Below, one piece after another: positions 1 through 12,558 of a stretch of 64,000 bases of DNA. The position numbers were made by a program, and so were the translations under genes. The notes below the pieces were generated by a model. It did no database searches. It had not been told where the DNA came from and saw only the letters and a program-made list of their open reading frames with translations. Origin of the DNA: Streptomyces sp. NA04227. Lineage in GTDB: Bacteria; Actinomycetota; Actinomycetes; Streptomycetales; Streptomycetaceae. Location: NCBI RefSeq assembly GCF_013364195.1, contig NZ_CP054918.1, positions 2,841,001-2,905,000 of the forward strand, read 5' to 3'. Each line of letters starts with the position of its first letter. Position 1 is the first letter of the stretch.

Positions 1-2
1 CC

Positions 3-149
3 CGGCTTGCCTCGATCGCCGCCTGGTCCCTGGCCCACGGCTTCGCCACACTGCTGCTCAGCCACAATCTGGACGCACCCGTGGGCGACCGGGACCCCGA
101 GGACGTGTTCGCCGACCTCGCCACCATGCTGTTCCGCCCCGGCGGCTGA
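3..149 (+). CDS. TetR-family regulator, C-terminal fragment (cut by window edge)
   Basis: The open frame enters from the left edge and gives 48 residues ending in FRPGG. It contains AAWSLAHGFATLLLS, which resembles the WHG-type C-terminal ligand-binding domain of TetR/AcrR regulators, where a Trp-x-x-x-His-Gly motif sits near the end. The DNA-binding half lies outside the window, so the target cannot be judged. The next gene converges on it 75 bp downstream. The assignment rests on one short motif, so it is tentative at subfamily level. Confidence 0.6.
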   Translation, partial: RLASIAAWSLAHGFATLLLSHNLDAPVGDRDPEDVFADLATMLFRPGG

Positions 150-224
150 GTCCTGGCGCACCTGGCAGCCGGCTCCCGGGGCCAGCTCCCGGCGGCAGGA
201 CGAAGACCAAGCGCGACCGGAGGC

Positions 225-1277
225 TCAACTCCCCACCCCTGCCGCCTTGATGAGCGCCGCGTCCCGCGAGATCTCCCGGAACCCGACGCTGTAGTACAGC
301 CCCCGCGCCGCCGGATGCCCCGGCGCGCCCAGACAGACGACGGTCATCCGGCGGGCCCCCGCCGCCCGGGCCAAGTGCATCCCGTGCAGCAGCATCGCCC
401 GTGCCAAGCCGAGCCGCCGGTAGTCCGGGTGGGTGCCGACCGGCTCGAACTGGGCGGTCCTGTTCACCTCGTCGAGCCACATGATCGTCGAGGTGGCCAT
501 CGTCCCGCCCGGCGCCTCCACCAGAACATGCAGGTCAGCCCGGTACGGCGAAGTCGTCCGTACCCCCTCGTACGACTCGGCCGAATACGACGACGGGGCC
601 CAGGCGTCCACATGGGCCTGGACCACGGCCCGCGGCCCGACCTCCTCGGCGGTACGGAACCGGAAGCCGTGCGGCAGCACCGGCCGCTCCAACTCGCCCT
701 GGCCGGCGGGGTTGTGCGGGTCGCTCCCGCCCCCGAGGTCGTGGGCTTTGTTGTGGTTGTGGCTGTGATTGTGGCTGCGGCTGTAGTCGTCGCCGAGTTC
801 GCGCAGATTGAGCTGGGTCCAGAAGCCCTTGTCCCCGAGCGAGGCCGGATCGGTCTCGTAGCCGTGCGCGGCCCATCGCTCGAGAGCGAACTCGTCGGCG
901 AGTGAGGCCACCACCGTGCGCTCGGCACCGGCCGCCACAGCGTCGTACCAGTCGATGACCTCGTCCACCAGCGCACGGTGAGCGGGATGGACCTGGTACA
1001 CCAGGTTGGCGCCGGTGACGTCCCTCACCGAGCCGTCGTTTCGCCTTACCCGGTGCGGGAGTTGGGCCCAGCCCCAGGCGACGAGCTCGTCAGCGGCGAA
1101 CCAGAGCCGACGCGGCCAGCCGTCGCCGTACCGCGCGTGTCCCTTCCCCCAGTTCCAGGCCAGCTCACCGCACGTGGCGTCGGCGTTCACCAGTTCGGGG
1201 CCGACGGCGGTGACCCGCTGTGCCAGGCCCTGCATGAGCCGTATGTCCGCAGCGGTCACAAGCTCGGAGTCATCCAT
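225..1277 (-). CDS. GNAT-family N-acetyltransferase
   Basis: A 350-residue cytoplasmic protein. The C-terminal half carries the acetyl-CoA-binding GNAT signature: EPVGTHPDYRRLGLARAML includes the R-R-x-G-x-A pyrophosphate loop, followed by the typical beta5/alpha4 end AARGLYYSVGF. The N-terminal ~160 residues look like a degenerate second GNAT half (a 'NLVYQVHPAHRALVDEVIDWY' type segment), so this is probably a tandem-GNAT protein. The substrate is unknown. Between the halves, residues ~165-177 form a His/Asn-rich run (SRSHNHSHNHNK) encoded by short hexanucleotide repeats near positions 745-785. This is probably a repeat expansion in a linker rather than a metal site. It is transcribed in the same direction as mfd but separated by about 150 bp with a repeat array between, so operon membership is uncertain. 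Confidence 0.8.
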   Translation of the reverse strand: MDDSELVTAADIRLMQGLAQRVTAVGPELVNADATCGELAWNWGKGHARYGDGWPRRLWFAADELVAWGWAQLPHRVRRNDGSVRDVTGANLVYQVHPAHRALVDEVIDWYDAVAAGAERTVVASLADEFALERWAAHGYETDPASLGDKGFWTQLNLRELGDDYSRSHNHSHNHNKAHDLGGGSDPHNPAGQGELERPVLPHGFRFRTAEEVGPRAVVQAHVDAWAPSSYSAESYEGVRTTSPYRADLHVLVEAPGGTMATSTIMWLDEVNRTAQFEPVGTHPDYRRLGLARAMLLHGMHLARAAGARRMTVVCLGAPGHPAARGLYYSVGFREISRDAALIKAAGVGS

Positions 1278-1370
1278 GGTCCGCCACTGTGCCAGCGCAC
1301 CGCGAAGCCCTCGAACCCCTTTCCGGCCAACGACCGCGGCCGTGTACGCGCACCCGCCCTCGCGCCCCGC

Positions 1371-1425
1371 TACCGGCTACCGGCTACCGGCTACCGGCTA
1401 CCGGCTACCGGCTACCGGCTACCGG

Positions 1426-1429
<4 letters not shown>
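1371..1429. repeat. 7-bp tandem repeat array (TACCGGC x8)
   Basis: Eight perfect head-to-tail copies of TACCGGC run from 1371 to 1426, followed by TAC. The array begins in the GNAT/mfd spacer and its right end overlaps the mfd stop codon (CTA at 1426-1428 on the plus strand, read as TAG on the minus strand). Perfect identity of all copies implies recent expansion by slippage. Because the unit is 7 bp, a change of copy number would shift any reading frame passing through it. Confidence 0.95.
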
Positions 1430-4980
<3,551 letters not shown>

Positions 4981-5221
4981 GAGGACGTTCGCTTCCCTCT
5001 GGTCGTGGAGCCGGGCCGTGGGGGTCCGGCTCCAGGTGGCGCTGATCCGGGTGGTCGTACGCACGCACGTGTACGTACGCGTATCCACGCACGTGCCTGT
5101 GTGCGGCGAGGTGCGAGCCGCGCGAGGCGTAGGACCGACCGACACGGACAGCACGAGCGCCCCTCACGCAGGACGTGACGGGAAGTCCAAGACTACGACG
5201 GGCTTGACGGGGGCGGGCGCG

Positions 5222-5305
5222 CTGTCCACAGGGAGGGTGAGATGCCGATGGTTACCGAGTGTGGACGGTGAGTGAATGGCGTGAGCGGCGGCCTCTTTGT
5301 CCACA
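5222..5305. promoter_or_regulatory. Cluster of three DnaA-box-like sites
   Basis: Three 9-mers fit the relaxed Streptomyces DnaA-box consensus, which prefers TTGTCCACA: CTGTCCACA at 5222-5230 (+), CCGTCCACA at 5260-5268 on the minus strand, and a perfect TTGTCCACA at 5297-5305 (+). Their left ends are 38 and 37 bp apart. No dnaA, dnaN or gidA is nearby, so this is not oriC. It could be a DnaA-titration or DnaA-regulatory site between mfd and the Uma2 gene. The match is by eye and binding is inferred. Confidence 0.5.
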
Positions 5306-5362
5306 GGGGTTGCGGTTCCGCCCCTCCTCTGCCACTTCCCGTCCGCCTTCTTTGCGCAACGC

Positions 5363-5368
5363 TAGGGT
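5363..5368 (+). promoter_or_regulatory. -10 element of a probable leaderless transcript
   Basis: TAGGGT fits the streptomycete -10 pattern TAnnnT and ends only six bases before the ATG at 5375. Transcription would therefore start at or next to the start codon. No Shine-Dalgarno sequence precedes the ATG, which fits leaderless translation, a common mode in Streptomyces. I saw no convincing -35 hexamer. Confidence 0.45.
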
Positions 5369-5374
5369 TGACCC

Positions 5375-5962
5375 ATGACCGAGCCACTGCCCGACTGGAT
5401 GCGCCCGCCGCGCGAGGAAGGTTGGTTCGCGGAGGATCTCGACCGCCTCCCCGAGGCGCCGCGCCACACCGAGCTGATCGACGGAGCCCTCGTCTTCATG
5501 ATGTCCCCGCAGCGGTCCTGGCACGGCCGCGTCGTCACCGCCCTGACCACGACCCTCATGGACATGGCGCCCGAGGGCGTGGAGGTCGAGCGGGAGATGA
5601 CCATCCGCCTCGACGCGCGCACCCGCCCCGAACCCGACCTGCTGACGACCACGGCTCCCTACGACCCGGAACGCACCTGGTTCGCCCCCGAGGACGTACA
5701 GCTGGTCATCGAGGTGGTCTCTCCCGAGTCGGCCCACCGCGACCGCACCGTCAAACTCCGCAAGTACGCGGAGGCCGGTATCCCCCACTACTGGTGCGTC
5801 GAGGAAGAGGACGGCGCACCTGTCATCCACATCTACGAACTCGACAAGCCGACGCAGACGTACGTGGCCGCCGGTATCCATCGCGGCACCCTGCGGCGCC
5901 CGGTGCCTTTCGACATCGCCCTTGACCTCGACGGCTTGACGCCCCGGCCTCGTCGCCACTGA
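5375..5962 (+). CDS. Uma2-family putative endonuclease (DUF820, PD-(D/E)XK fold)
   Basis: 195 residues. The PD-(D/E)XK pattern is intact: RPEPDLL (Asp), then VIEVVSPES (Glu), then RDRTVKLRKYAEAGIPHYW with the lysine and the typical AGIP-x-x-W ending. The N-terminal HTELIDGAL and SPQRSWHG are also typical of the family. Members are very numerous in Streptomyces and cyanobacteria and have no settled biological role. No partner gene is obvious: mfd is divergent and the next gene converges. The transcript is probably leaderless. A paralogue lies at 34431-35039 with the same motifs. Confidence 0.85.
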   Translation: MTEPLPDWMRPPREEGWFAEDLDRLPEAPRHTELIDGALVFMMSPQRSWHGRVVTALTTTLMDMAPEGVEVEREMTIRLDARTRPEPDLLTTTAPYDPERTWFAPEDVQLVIEVVSPESAHRDRTVKLRKYAEAGIPHYWCVEEEDGAPVIHIYELDKPTQTYVAAGIHRGTLRRPVPFDIALDLDGLTPRPRRH

Positions 5963-6051
5963 CGCCTGCGGCGCAGCCGGGCAGCTTCAACTGCCTTCGC
6001 TTTGCCGCCCGTTGTCGTCACGGGTCACGCGTCGGGCCACCGCACGCACGA

Positions 6052-6705
6052 TCAACGTCCCGCCCGCACGATCAGCGTCCCAATGTGACCGGCCTCGGGC
6101 GCGTCCAGCACCTCTGCCTTCGCCGAGGCGAAACCGGCACGCGTGAGGAACCGCTCCCACACAGCGGGCCGATAGCCGTAGCGGTAGGTGAACATCGCCT
6201 TGCCCGCGAACCCGCCCTTGTACATGCCCTGCGGACCGTAGGCGCCGGGGATGGCCGGAGCCTGCGAGAAGACGAACGTGCCGCCCGGGTTCAGCCGCTC
6301 CCGGACCAGTGGGAACAGCCTGCCCGGGTCGGTGAACCAGGCAGCACCGAAGATGCTGTAGACCGCGTCGTAGGTCTCGTCGTGCGCGGCCAGGTACTCA
6401 AGTACCTCCGCCTGTACGAAAGTCGCACCGGACTCGGCCCATCTCGCGTTCGTCTTCTCGACCATGACCGAGGAGAGATCCACCCCTCGGCCACGGACCC
6501 CACAGGTGGCGAGGTGAGCCAGTGCCCGGCCGGTTCCACAGCCGAGTTCCAGCACCGTGCTCGCGTCGCCCAGGAGTTCGGGTCCGGGGCCGTGCCCCGC
6601 GTACTGAGTCCAGTTGAAGACCGGTTCCGCATCGTCCTTGAACACGGACAGGGCGTAGGCGTCCCAGAGTTCGGCTTCGGCGGGGATGTTGTGCGGGACG
6701 GGCAA
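6052..6705 (-). CDS. Class I SAM-dependent methyltransferase
   Basis: 217 residues. Motif I VLELGCGTGRALAHL (near residues 47-61) and the acidic end of beta2 (RGRGVDLSS) form the AdoMet pocket of a Methyltransf_11/25 type Rossmann fold. DAVYSIFGAAWFTDP is the motif IV region. There is no signal peptide or extra domain, and the substrate cannot be read from sequence. It is the last gene of a minus-strand run after two small genes (7278-7060 and 7047-6754), 48 bp from the nearer one, so it could be co-transcribed with them. Confidence 0.85.
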   Translation of the reverse strand: MPVPHNIPAEAELWDAYALSVFKDDAEPVFNWTQYAGHGPGPELLGDASTVLELGCGTGRALAHLATCGVRGRGVDLSSVMVEKTNARWAESGATFVQAEVLEYLAAHDETYDAVYSIFGAAWFTDPGRLFPLVRERLNPGGTFVFSQAPAIPGAYGPQGMYKGGFAGKAMFTYRYGYRPAVWERFLTRAGFASAKAEVLDAPEAGHIGTLIVRAGR

Positions 6706-6753
6706 GAGAGGTCCTTCGCGGCGGTAGCTGAGGGCCGGGGCGGTGAACGGGGA

Positions 6754-7047
6754 TCACGCGACGGTCGCGAGCCCGTCCAGGTCGGAGCGGTGCTCTTCGT
6801 CCACCTCGATACGGACAGTGCGCGCGCCAAGGTGCTCGTAGATGGCGGAGGCTGCGCGGATCACGGCGTCGAGGAGGGAGACGCCGGGGGTGAAGCAGTG
6901 GCACTCGGACGGCTCCGCGCCTCCGAATGTCGAACCGAGTGAGCCGTTGGCGGGGTCGCCGAGATCTTCTCCCAGTTCGGCGAAGGGCTGTAGGTCCGCT
7001 TCGGTCAGCGTCCGGTCGAGAATGAGGGTGAACTCCCACTCGCGCAT
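6754..7047 (-). CDS. Small acidic protein, possible partner of the HicA-like gene
   Basis: 97 residues beginning REWEFTLILDRTLTEADLQPF. This opening resembles a family of small actinobacterial proteins that begin with a (R/S)EW-F-LI-DR-LT pattern and in some genomes carry a C-terminal helix-turn-helix. Here the end is short and acidic (VRIEVDEEHRSDLDGLA) and no DNA-binding motif is visible. It starts 12 bp after the stop of the Cys-containing HicA-like gene, so the two are very likely co-transcribed. An antitoxin or immunity role is an inference from that arrangement only. Confidence 0.6.
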   Translation of the reverse strand: MREWEFTLILDRTLTEADLQPFAELGEDLGDPANGSLGSTFGGAEPSECHCFTPGVSLLDAVIRAASAIYEHLGARTVRIEVDEEHRSDLDGLATVA

Positions 7048-7059
7048 GGTCTCTCCCGC

Positions 7060-7278
7060 TCAGCCGTGTCGCTTGGTGTGCTTGCGTACGAAGTCGTTGA
7101 TGCGTTTTGCGGCATTGTCGGCGCTGCGTGGGGTGCAATCGACACGATCACGGTCCCCACAAGCGCAGCAGATCACGTATCCCCACACGTGGCCGTTATG
7201 GACCTCTTTGACTTCGAAGCCCGCCTTCTCAGCCTCGCGTAAGGCCTTGGCCATCTGCTTCTTCTGATGCGGACTCAC
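7060..7278 (-). CDS. Small HicA-like protein with a Cys pair (hypothetical)
   Basis: About 72 residues from GTG (VSPHQKKQMAKAL...). I chose this start because GAGGAAGGG lies about 8 bases upstream. A longer frame begins at 7353 but adds only Arg-rich sequence. QMAKALREAEKAGFEV followed by a strand-like GHVWGYVICCACGD and a C-terminal Lys/Arg helix resembles the single dsRBD-like fold of HicA mRNA interferases, where the conserved His sits in a short GH motif. The CCACGD segment is unusual and could bind metal. It is paired with the 97-residue gene just downstream. Toxin function is unproven. Confidence 0.55.
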   Translation of the reverse strand: MSPHQKKQMAKALREAEKAGFEVKEVHNGHVWGYVICCACGDRDRVDCTPRSADNAAKRINDFVRKHTKRHG

Positions 7279-7392
7279 CGCGCCCCTTCCTCGACGTCGG
7301 CCGGCGAGGAGCAGCGGAGCGATGCTACGCCTGAACTCCTTTCGGGTGCCCACGCGTTCAGAGCGCGTGCTGGGCGCTGACGATCCGACCCC

Positions 7393-7806
7393 TCAGGCGG
7401 CTTCGGCACGCGGCGACACCTCGTTCTCGCTCTCATCGAGCACTGCCGAGTCGGGTTCGGCGAGCCATACGAGACGGGCTCGCGTGCCGTCCACCCCGCA
7501 GTACCACCGCAACGCCCTTTCCGGCGACGACAGATGCAGGGTGCGCCTGCCGTCCACGTCGATGACCCGGGCGCTGCCGTCCTCGTCGGCGAGCCCCCAG
7601 GCCATCACCACCCCGTCGGCGTCGGCGGTGCCCCGGCCGAACTCCAGCACTACGGCGAACAGGCGCGGGGCGGTGTCCAGGACGAGGCTGCGCAGTCCCT
7701 CGTCCAAGTCGAAGTCGAGTACGTCCTGAGCGGGCGGGGCCCCCTTGGAGGTGAAGGGCTCGGCGGAAGCCGCGTCGTCGGAGGCGTCCGGCGTTACGTT
7801 GGCCAT
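7393..7806 (-). CDS. Hypothetical protein divergent from the XRE regulator
   Basis: 137 residues and acidic, with no signal peptide or membrane segment. The core FAVVLEFGRGTADADGVVM...ALRWYCGVDGTRARLVWL looks like a compact alpha/beta domain, but I do not recognise a named family. The ATG is preceded by AGGGGAT. It is transcribed divergently from the XRE/DUF397 pair across 196 bp that contain a short palindrome. In Streptomyces, WhiJ-like XRE/DUF397 loci often include further small genes, so a regulatory link is plausible but inferred. Confidence 0.6.
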   Translation of the reverse strand: MANVTPDASDDAASAEPFTSKGAPPAQDVLDFDLDEGLRSLVLDTAPRLFAVVLEFGRGTADADGVVMAWGLADEDGSARVIDVDGRRTLHLSSPERALRWYCGVDGTRARLVWLAEPDSAVLDESENEVSPRAEAA

Positions 7807-7898
7807 GGAAATCCCCTGTCGGGAGGAGGAGTTGGGCAGGCGGGGCCACTCGAAGAGAGCGGCGATCCCCGCACCCTGAACTTGAATTAGGGTACCGA

Positions 7899-7914
7899 CA
7901 TGGGATGACCCATG
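7899..7914. promoter_or_regulatory. Palindrome in the XRE divergent promoter region
   Basis: CATGGG-ATGA-CCCATG is a perfect 6-bp-arm inverted repeat in the AT-richer spacer between the hypothetical gene (minus) and the XRE gene (plus). A TATAAA stretch follows at 7918-7923. Its place between two divergent starts suggests an operator, possibly for the XRE protein itself. This rests on position and symmetry only. Confidence 0.4.
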
Positions 7915-8002
7915 ACCTATAAACGCTCCAATACTTCATAACACTCCACGTTCGTGTGACACGCAGCCCGCACGCCCGCGCCCGGAGGGAACAGGAACGA
8001 CA

Positions 8003-8857
8003 ATGGCCCGCCTGAAACTCCCGCCCACGATCCGTCAACGTCGTCTGGGGGCTGAGCTGCGGCGTCTGCGCGAGCAAGCCGAACTCAGCGCCACCGCGGC
8101 CGGGCAGTTGCTCGGACAGTCGCAGTCGAGCATCAGCAACACCGAGTCGGGCAACTACCCGGTCAGTGCTGAGCGAGTGCGGGTCATGGCTCGCGCATAC
8201 ATGTGCACGGACGAGACGTTGATCGAAGCGCTGGCTTCCTACACGGGCGGGCGCACGCGAGGTTGGTGGGACGAGTACCGGGACATGTTTCCGGCGTCGA
8301 TGCTCGACCTGGCTGAGTTGGAGCACCACGCCACGTCCATGTGGACGATCACCGTTCTCCACATCCCCGGCCCACTTCAGACCCGCGACCACGCTCACGC
8401 GCTGATGACCGAGGCTCTGCCGAATCGCCCGCCGCACGAGATCGAGCACCGAGTGTCCTTCCGGATCAAGCGGCAAGCGGTCCTGTACGGAGCACGACCG
8501 GCCCCCTATACCGCCATCGTTCATGAGGCAGCGCTACGCATGGGCTTTGGTGGGCCGAGAGTTGCCCGCGCACAGCTTGAGCACCTGCTCGCGATGAGCG
8601 AGCGAAAGAACATCAAGGTCGCTGTTGTCCCGTTCGGCGCAGGCACGTTCTCCATCGCGGGCCACGGGATCACCAACCTGGGTGGGGAAGTGCCACATCT
8701 GGACACCATCCAGATCGACACGGACACCGAATCAGAGTTCCGGGACACTCAGGTTCAACTTGACTGGTATCGCCAGGTGTTCACGCGCATCCAGAAGTGC
8801 GCTCTCGATGAAGACGAGTCGCGTGGCATCATCCGCCGTATCGCGCAAAGCATCTGA
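8003..8857 (+). CDS. WhiJ-like XRE regulator (HTH + DUF5753)
   Basis: 284 residues. The N-terminal helix-turn-helix is LGAELRRLREQAELSATAAGQLLG with QSQSSISNTESG as recognition region (about residues 12-55). The rest is the DUF5753 effector-like domain (GWWDEYRDMFP, then ITVLHIPGPLQTRDHA...). This architecture is typical of the many WhiJ/AbaA-type regulators of Streptomyces, which influence development and antibiotic production and are coded next to small DUF397 proteins, as here. An AGGAA ribosome-binding site precedes the ATG. Its stop and the DUF397 start are 16 bp apart. It probably binds its own promoter region. Confidence 0.88.
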   Translation: MARLKLPPTIRQRRLGAELRRLREQAELSATAAGQLLGQSQSSISNTESGNYPVSAERVRVMARAYMCTDETLIEALASYTGGRTRGWWDEYRDMFPASMLDLAELEHHATSMWTITVLHIPGPLQTRDHAHALMTEALPNRPPHEIEHRVSFRIKRQAVLYGARPAPYTAIVHEAALRMGFGGPRVARAQLEHLLAMSERKNIKVAVVPFGAGTFSIAGHGITNLGGEVPHLDTIQIDTDTESEFRDTQVQLDWYRQVFTRIQKCALDEDESRGIIRRIAQSI

Positions 8858-8873
8858 CCCAAGGAAGAATGTC

Positions 8874-9071
8874 GTGCCCACCCTGAACTGGCAGAAGTCC
8901 TCCTACAGCGCCCAGGCATCCGACTGCCTCTACCTCGCCCCCGCCGAAGACGGCACCATAAAGCTCCGTGAATCCGACGACCCCGCCACCGTCGTCACCA
9001 CCACCCCCCAGAACCTGAAGGCCTTCATCCTCGGCGTCAAGGCAGGCGAGTTCGACCACCTCGCCCAGTAG
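8874..9071 (+). CDS. DUF397 small protein, partner of the XRE regulator
   Basis: 65 residues from GTG (VPTLNWQKSSYSAQASDCLYLA...). The W-x-KSSYS opening, the Cys-containing strand and the C-terminal L-x-F-I-x-G-V-K-x-G-E-F end are the DUF397 signature. AAGGAAG at 8861-8867 sets the GTG start. DUF397 proteins act with their neighbouring XRE regulator, probably by binding it and altering DNA affinity. A toxin-antitoxin-like relation has been proposed for some pairs. A strong bidirectional terminator follows. Confidence 0.88.
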   Translation: MPTLNWQKSSYSAQASDCLYLAPAEDGTIKLRESDDPATVVTTTPQNLKAFILGVKAGEFDHLAQ

Positions 9072-9104
9072 GCAACCCCGGCGCGGACGCGACGCACACA
9101 CCAA

Positions 9105-9145
9105 CAGGCCCGGCCCCGAGGCAAGTTGCCTCGGAACCGGGCCTG
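9105..9145. terminator. Bidirectional terminator hairpin
   Basis: CAGGCCCGG pairs with CCGGGCCTG and, after a two-base mismatch, CCGAGGCAA pairs with TTGCCTCGG, giving an 18-bp stem with almost no loop. It lies between the stop of the DUF397 gene and the stop of the convergent ABC permease gene. Confidence 0.8.
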
Positions 9146-9202
9146 TCCCCCGTTCCCCCGTGGTGGTGGACCGTGTACCGCGTAAGCGGTGGCCGCTGCC
9201 GG

Positions 9203-11769
9203 TCAGTCCGTAGCGATCGCCTTCAGGATGTTCATCCGTCCCGCCCGGAAGGCCGGGAACAGGGCGGCGAACAGGCCGACGAACGCCGAGCCGATGAACA
9301 CGAACACGATGGTCGGCCAGGGGATCTCCAGGACCTTGAGTCCCTCAAGGGCGAGGAGTTTGTGCGCGGTGGCTCCCCAGCCGAGGCCGAGGCCGATGCC
9401 GAGCAGGGCGCCGAAGAGGGCGATGACGACCGACTCCAGGCGGATCATGCGGCGCAGTTGGCGGCGCGAGATGCCGATGGCGCGCATCAGGCCGATCTCC
9501 CGGGTGCGTTCGACCACCGACAGGGCCAGGGTGTTGACCACACCGAGGACCGCGACGATGATCGCGAGCCCGAGCAGGCCGTAGACCAGGTTGAGCAGCT
9601 GGCCGACCTGCTTCTTCAGGTCTTCCTTGAAGTCGGCCTGGTTCTGCACCTTGTACGTCGGGTTGTCGGCGATCGCCGCCTTGAGGCCCTTGTACGCCTC
9701 CTTCTCCTTGCCTTCGACGGCGGAGGCGAACATGATCTCGCTCAGCGGCATGCTGTCGGCGGGTACGTATCGCTTCGCCGTCTGGAGATTGAGGTACTTG
9801 GCACCCTTGTCGAGGCTGCCCTCCTCGGTGGTGATCGCGGCGACCTTCAGCTTGGCGGTGTCGCCCTTCTTGAAGTCGACGGTGATCGTGTCGCCGACCT
9901 TGAGCTTGTGCTTCTTCGCGTAGCTCTCACCGACGGACATCGCGTTGGCCTTGTAGGCATCGGCAAGCGTTCCGCCGACCGTCTCGTGACGCAGGTCCTT
10001 GGCGTACGTCGGGTCCGCGGCGACCAGATCCGCCTGATCGGTCTTGCCGTCAGGGGTGGTCAGTTTCGCCGGGACCTGCTTGTAGTCGGTGACGTAGGCG
10101 ACGTGCGGCGCCTTCGCCAAAGACTCCTTCACACCGTTGTTGAGACCCTGCATGCCGCCCTGAACGATGAAGTCGGCGCCCACCGACTTGTCGAGTTCGT
10201 CCTCCGCCGAGGCCACCATCGAGGAGCCGACCACCGACAGGCAGGCCACCAGGGCCAGGCCGATCATCAGGGCGGAGCCGGTGGCGCCGGTGCGGCGCGG
10301 GTTGCGCAGGGCGTTGCGCTCGGCCATGCGGCCGACCGGGCCGAAGATCCGCAGTACCACCAGGCCCAGGCCACGCACCACGGCGCTGGCGAGCAGCGGG
10401 CCGATGACGACGAAGCCGACCAGGGTCAGCAGTACGCCGAGGCCGAGCATCGACGAGGCGGGCTTAGCCTCGTCGGCGGTACCCGCCGCGTAGAGGGCGG
10501 CGGTGCCCGCGGCGGTCAGGACCAGGCCGATCACAGCGCGCACCTTGCCCGCGCGGCCACCGGTGGGCAGACCCGTCTCCCGCAGCGCGGCCATGGGCGA
10601 GATCTTCCCGGCACGGCGGGCGGGGCTGTAGGCGGCGAACACCGTGACGAGTACGCCCAGCGTCATGCCGACGACCGGGGTCGGCCACAGCACCGTGAGG
10701 TCCTCGGTCGAGGTCCCCATACCCATGGAGCCCATGAGCTTCATCAGGCCGATCGCGACGCCCACACCCGCGCCGATGCCCAGCGCGGAGCCGACGATGC
10801 CGAGCAGCAACGCCTCGGTCAGCACGGAGCGGTTGATCTGCCTGCGGGAGGAACCGATCGCCCGCATCAGACCTATCTCGCGGGTGCGCTGGGCAACCAG
10901 CATCGAGAAGGTGTTGATGATGAGGAAGACACCGACGAGGACGGCGATACCGGCGAAGCCGAGCATCACGTACTTCATGATGTCGAGGACCTGGCTGATC
11001 CCCTCACGGTTTGCGTCGGCGTTCTCCTTCTGCGTCTGCACCTTGAAGCCGCCGTCGAGCGCGGTGGAGACCTTCGCCTTGAGCGCGTCGTCCGTCACCC
11101 CGGCTTCGGCGGCGAGGTTCACCTGCGTGAACCGGCCGGCGGTGCCCAGGAGTTGGCGCTGTGCGGTCTGCGTGTCGAAGTAGACGACCGTGGCGCCGGG
11201 GTTGGTGACCTTGAAGGAGGCGATACCGGTGATCTTGGCCCGGTGGTCGCCGACGACCGAGATGGTGCGCAGCTCGTCGCCGAGCTTGAGGTCGTGTTTG
11301 TCGGCGGTGTCCGAGTCGACCATCACCTCACCGGCACGCTGAGGTGCGTGACCGGAGGAGATCTCCATGGCCCGCAGGTCGTTCTTGGTCCAGTTGCCGG
11401 CGATGGTGGGGCCGCCGTTGCTGGGGCCCATGTTCTTGTTCTTGTTGTTGACGACGGTCACGCTCATGCTGGAGACCGCGCCCTCGGCGGAACGCACTCC
11501 CTCGGCCTTGCGGACCTTGTCGACCGTGGACGCCGGAAGCGACTCCGGCTTGCCGTTCTCCGGCAGCTGGTCGGGGTCGGTGGCGTTCTTCGGCAGCACC
11601 GTCACATCGGCGGAGGTGGCCGCGAACAGCTTGTCGAACGTCGTGTTCATGGTGTCCGTGAACACCAGCGTGCCGCACACGAACGCCACCGACAGCATGA
11701 CCGCCACCGCGGACAGCGCCATACGTCCCTTGTGCGCGAGGAAGTTGCGCACGGAGGTTTTCATGACGG

Positions 11770-11773
<4 letters not shown>
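9203..11773 (-). CDS. MacB/FtsX-type ABC transporter permease (two FtsX domains)
   Basis: 856 residues. The first transmembrane segment lies near residues 17-40, followed by a large extracytoplasmic MacB-like domain. Then come an FtsX membrane block (about 265-430), a further membrane segment pair, a second periplasmic-type domain and a C-terminal FtsX block. The conserved TREIGLMRAIG(S/I)SRRQ motif occurs in both blocks. Proteins of this size with two FtsX halves form homodimer-like channels with a LolD/MacB-type ATPase and export lipids, peptides or drugs by mechanotransmission. The substrate is unknown. The start MTVMKTS is fixed by a 4-base ATGA overlap with the upstream ATPase gene, so the two are translationally coupled. 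A second ATG lies three codons downstream. Confidence 0.9.

Positions 11774-12558
<785 letters not shown>

Larger units (their letters stand above)
4981..5374. other. mfd/Uma2 divergent intergenic region
   Basis: 394 bp without a gene. It holds a GTACG-rich stretch with two direct copies of ACGCACGTG (5063-5071 and 5087-5095, 24 bp apart) close to the mfd start, then a cluster of three DnaA-type boxes (separate entry), then the promoter of the Uma2 gene (separate entry). The mfd promoter should lie on the minus strand within the first ~150 bp, but I could not place it with confidence. Confidence 0.7.

Noticed and set aside
5222..5305. Chromosomal or plasmid replication origin
   Set aside because: Only three boxes, no AT-rich unwinding element, and no dnaA, dnaN, parAB or rep gene nearby.
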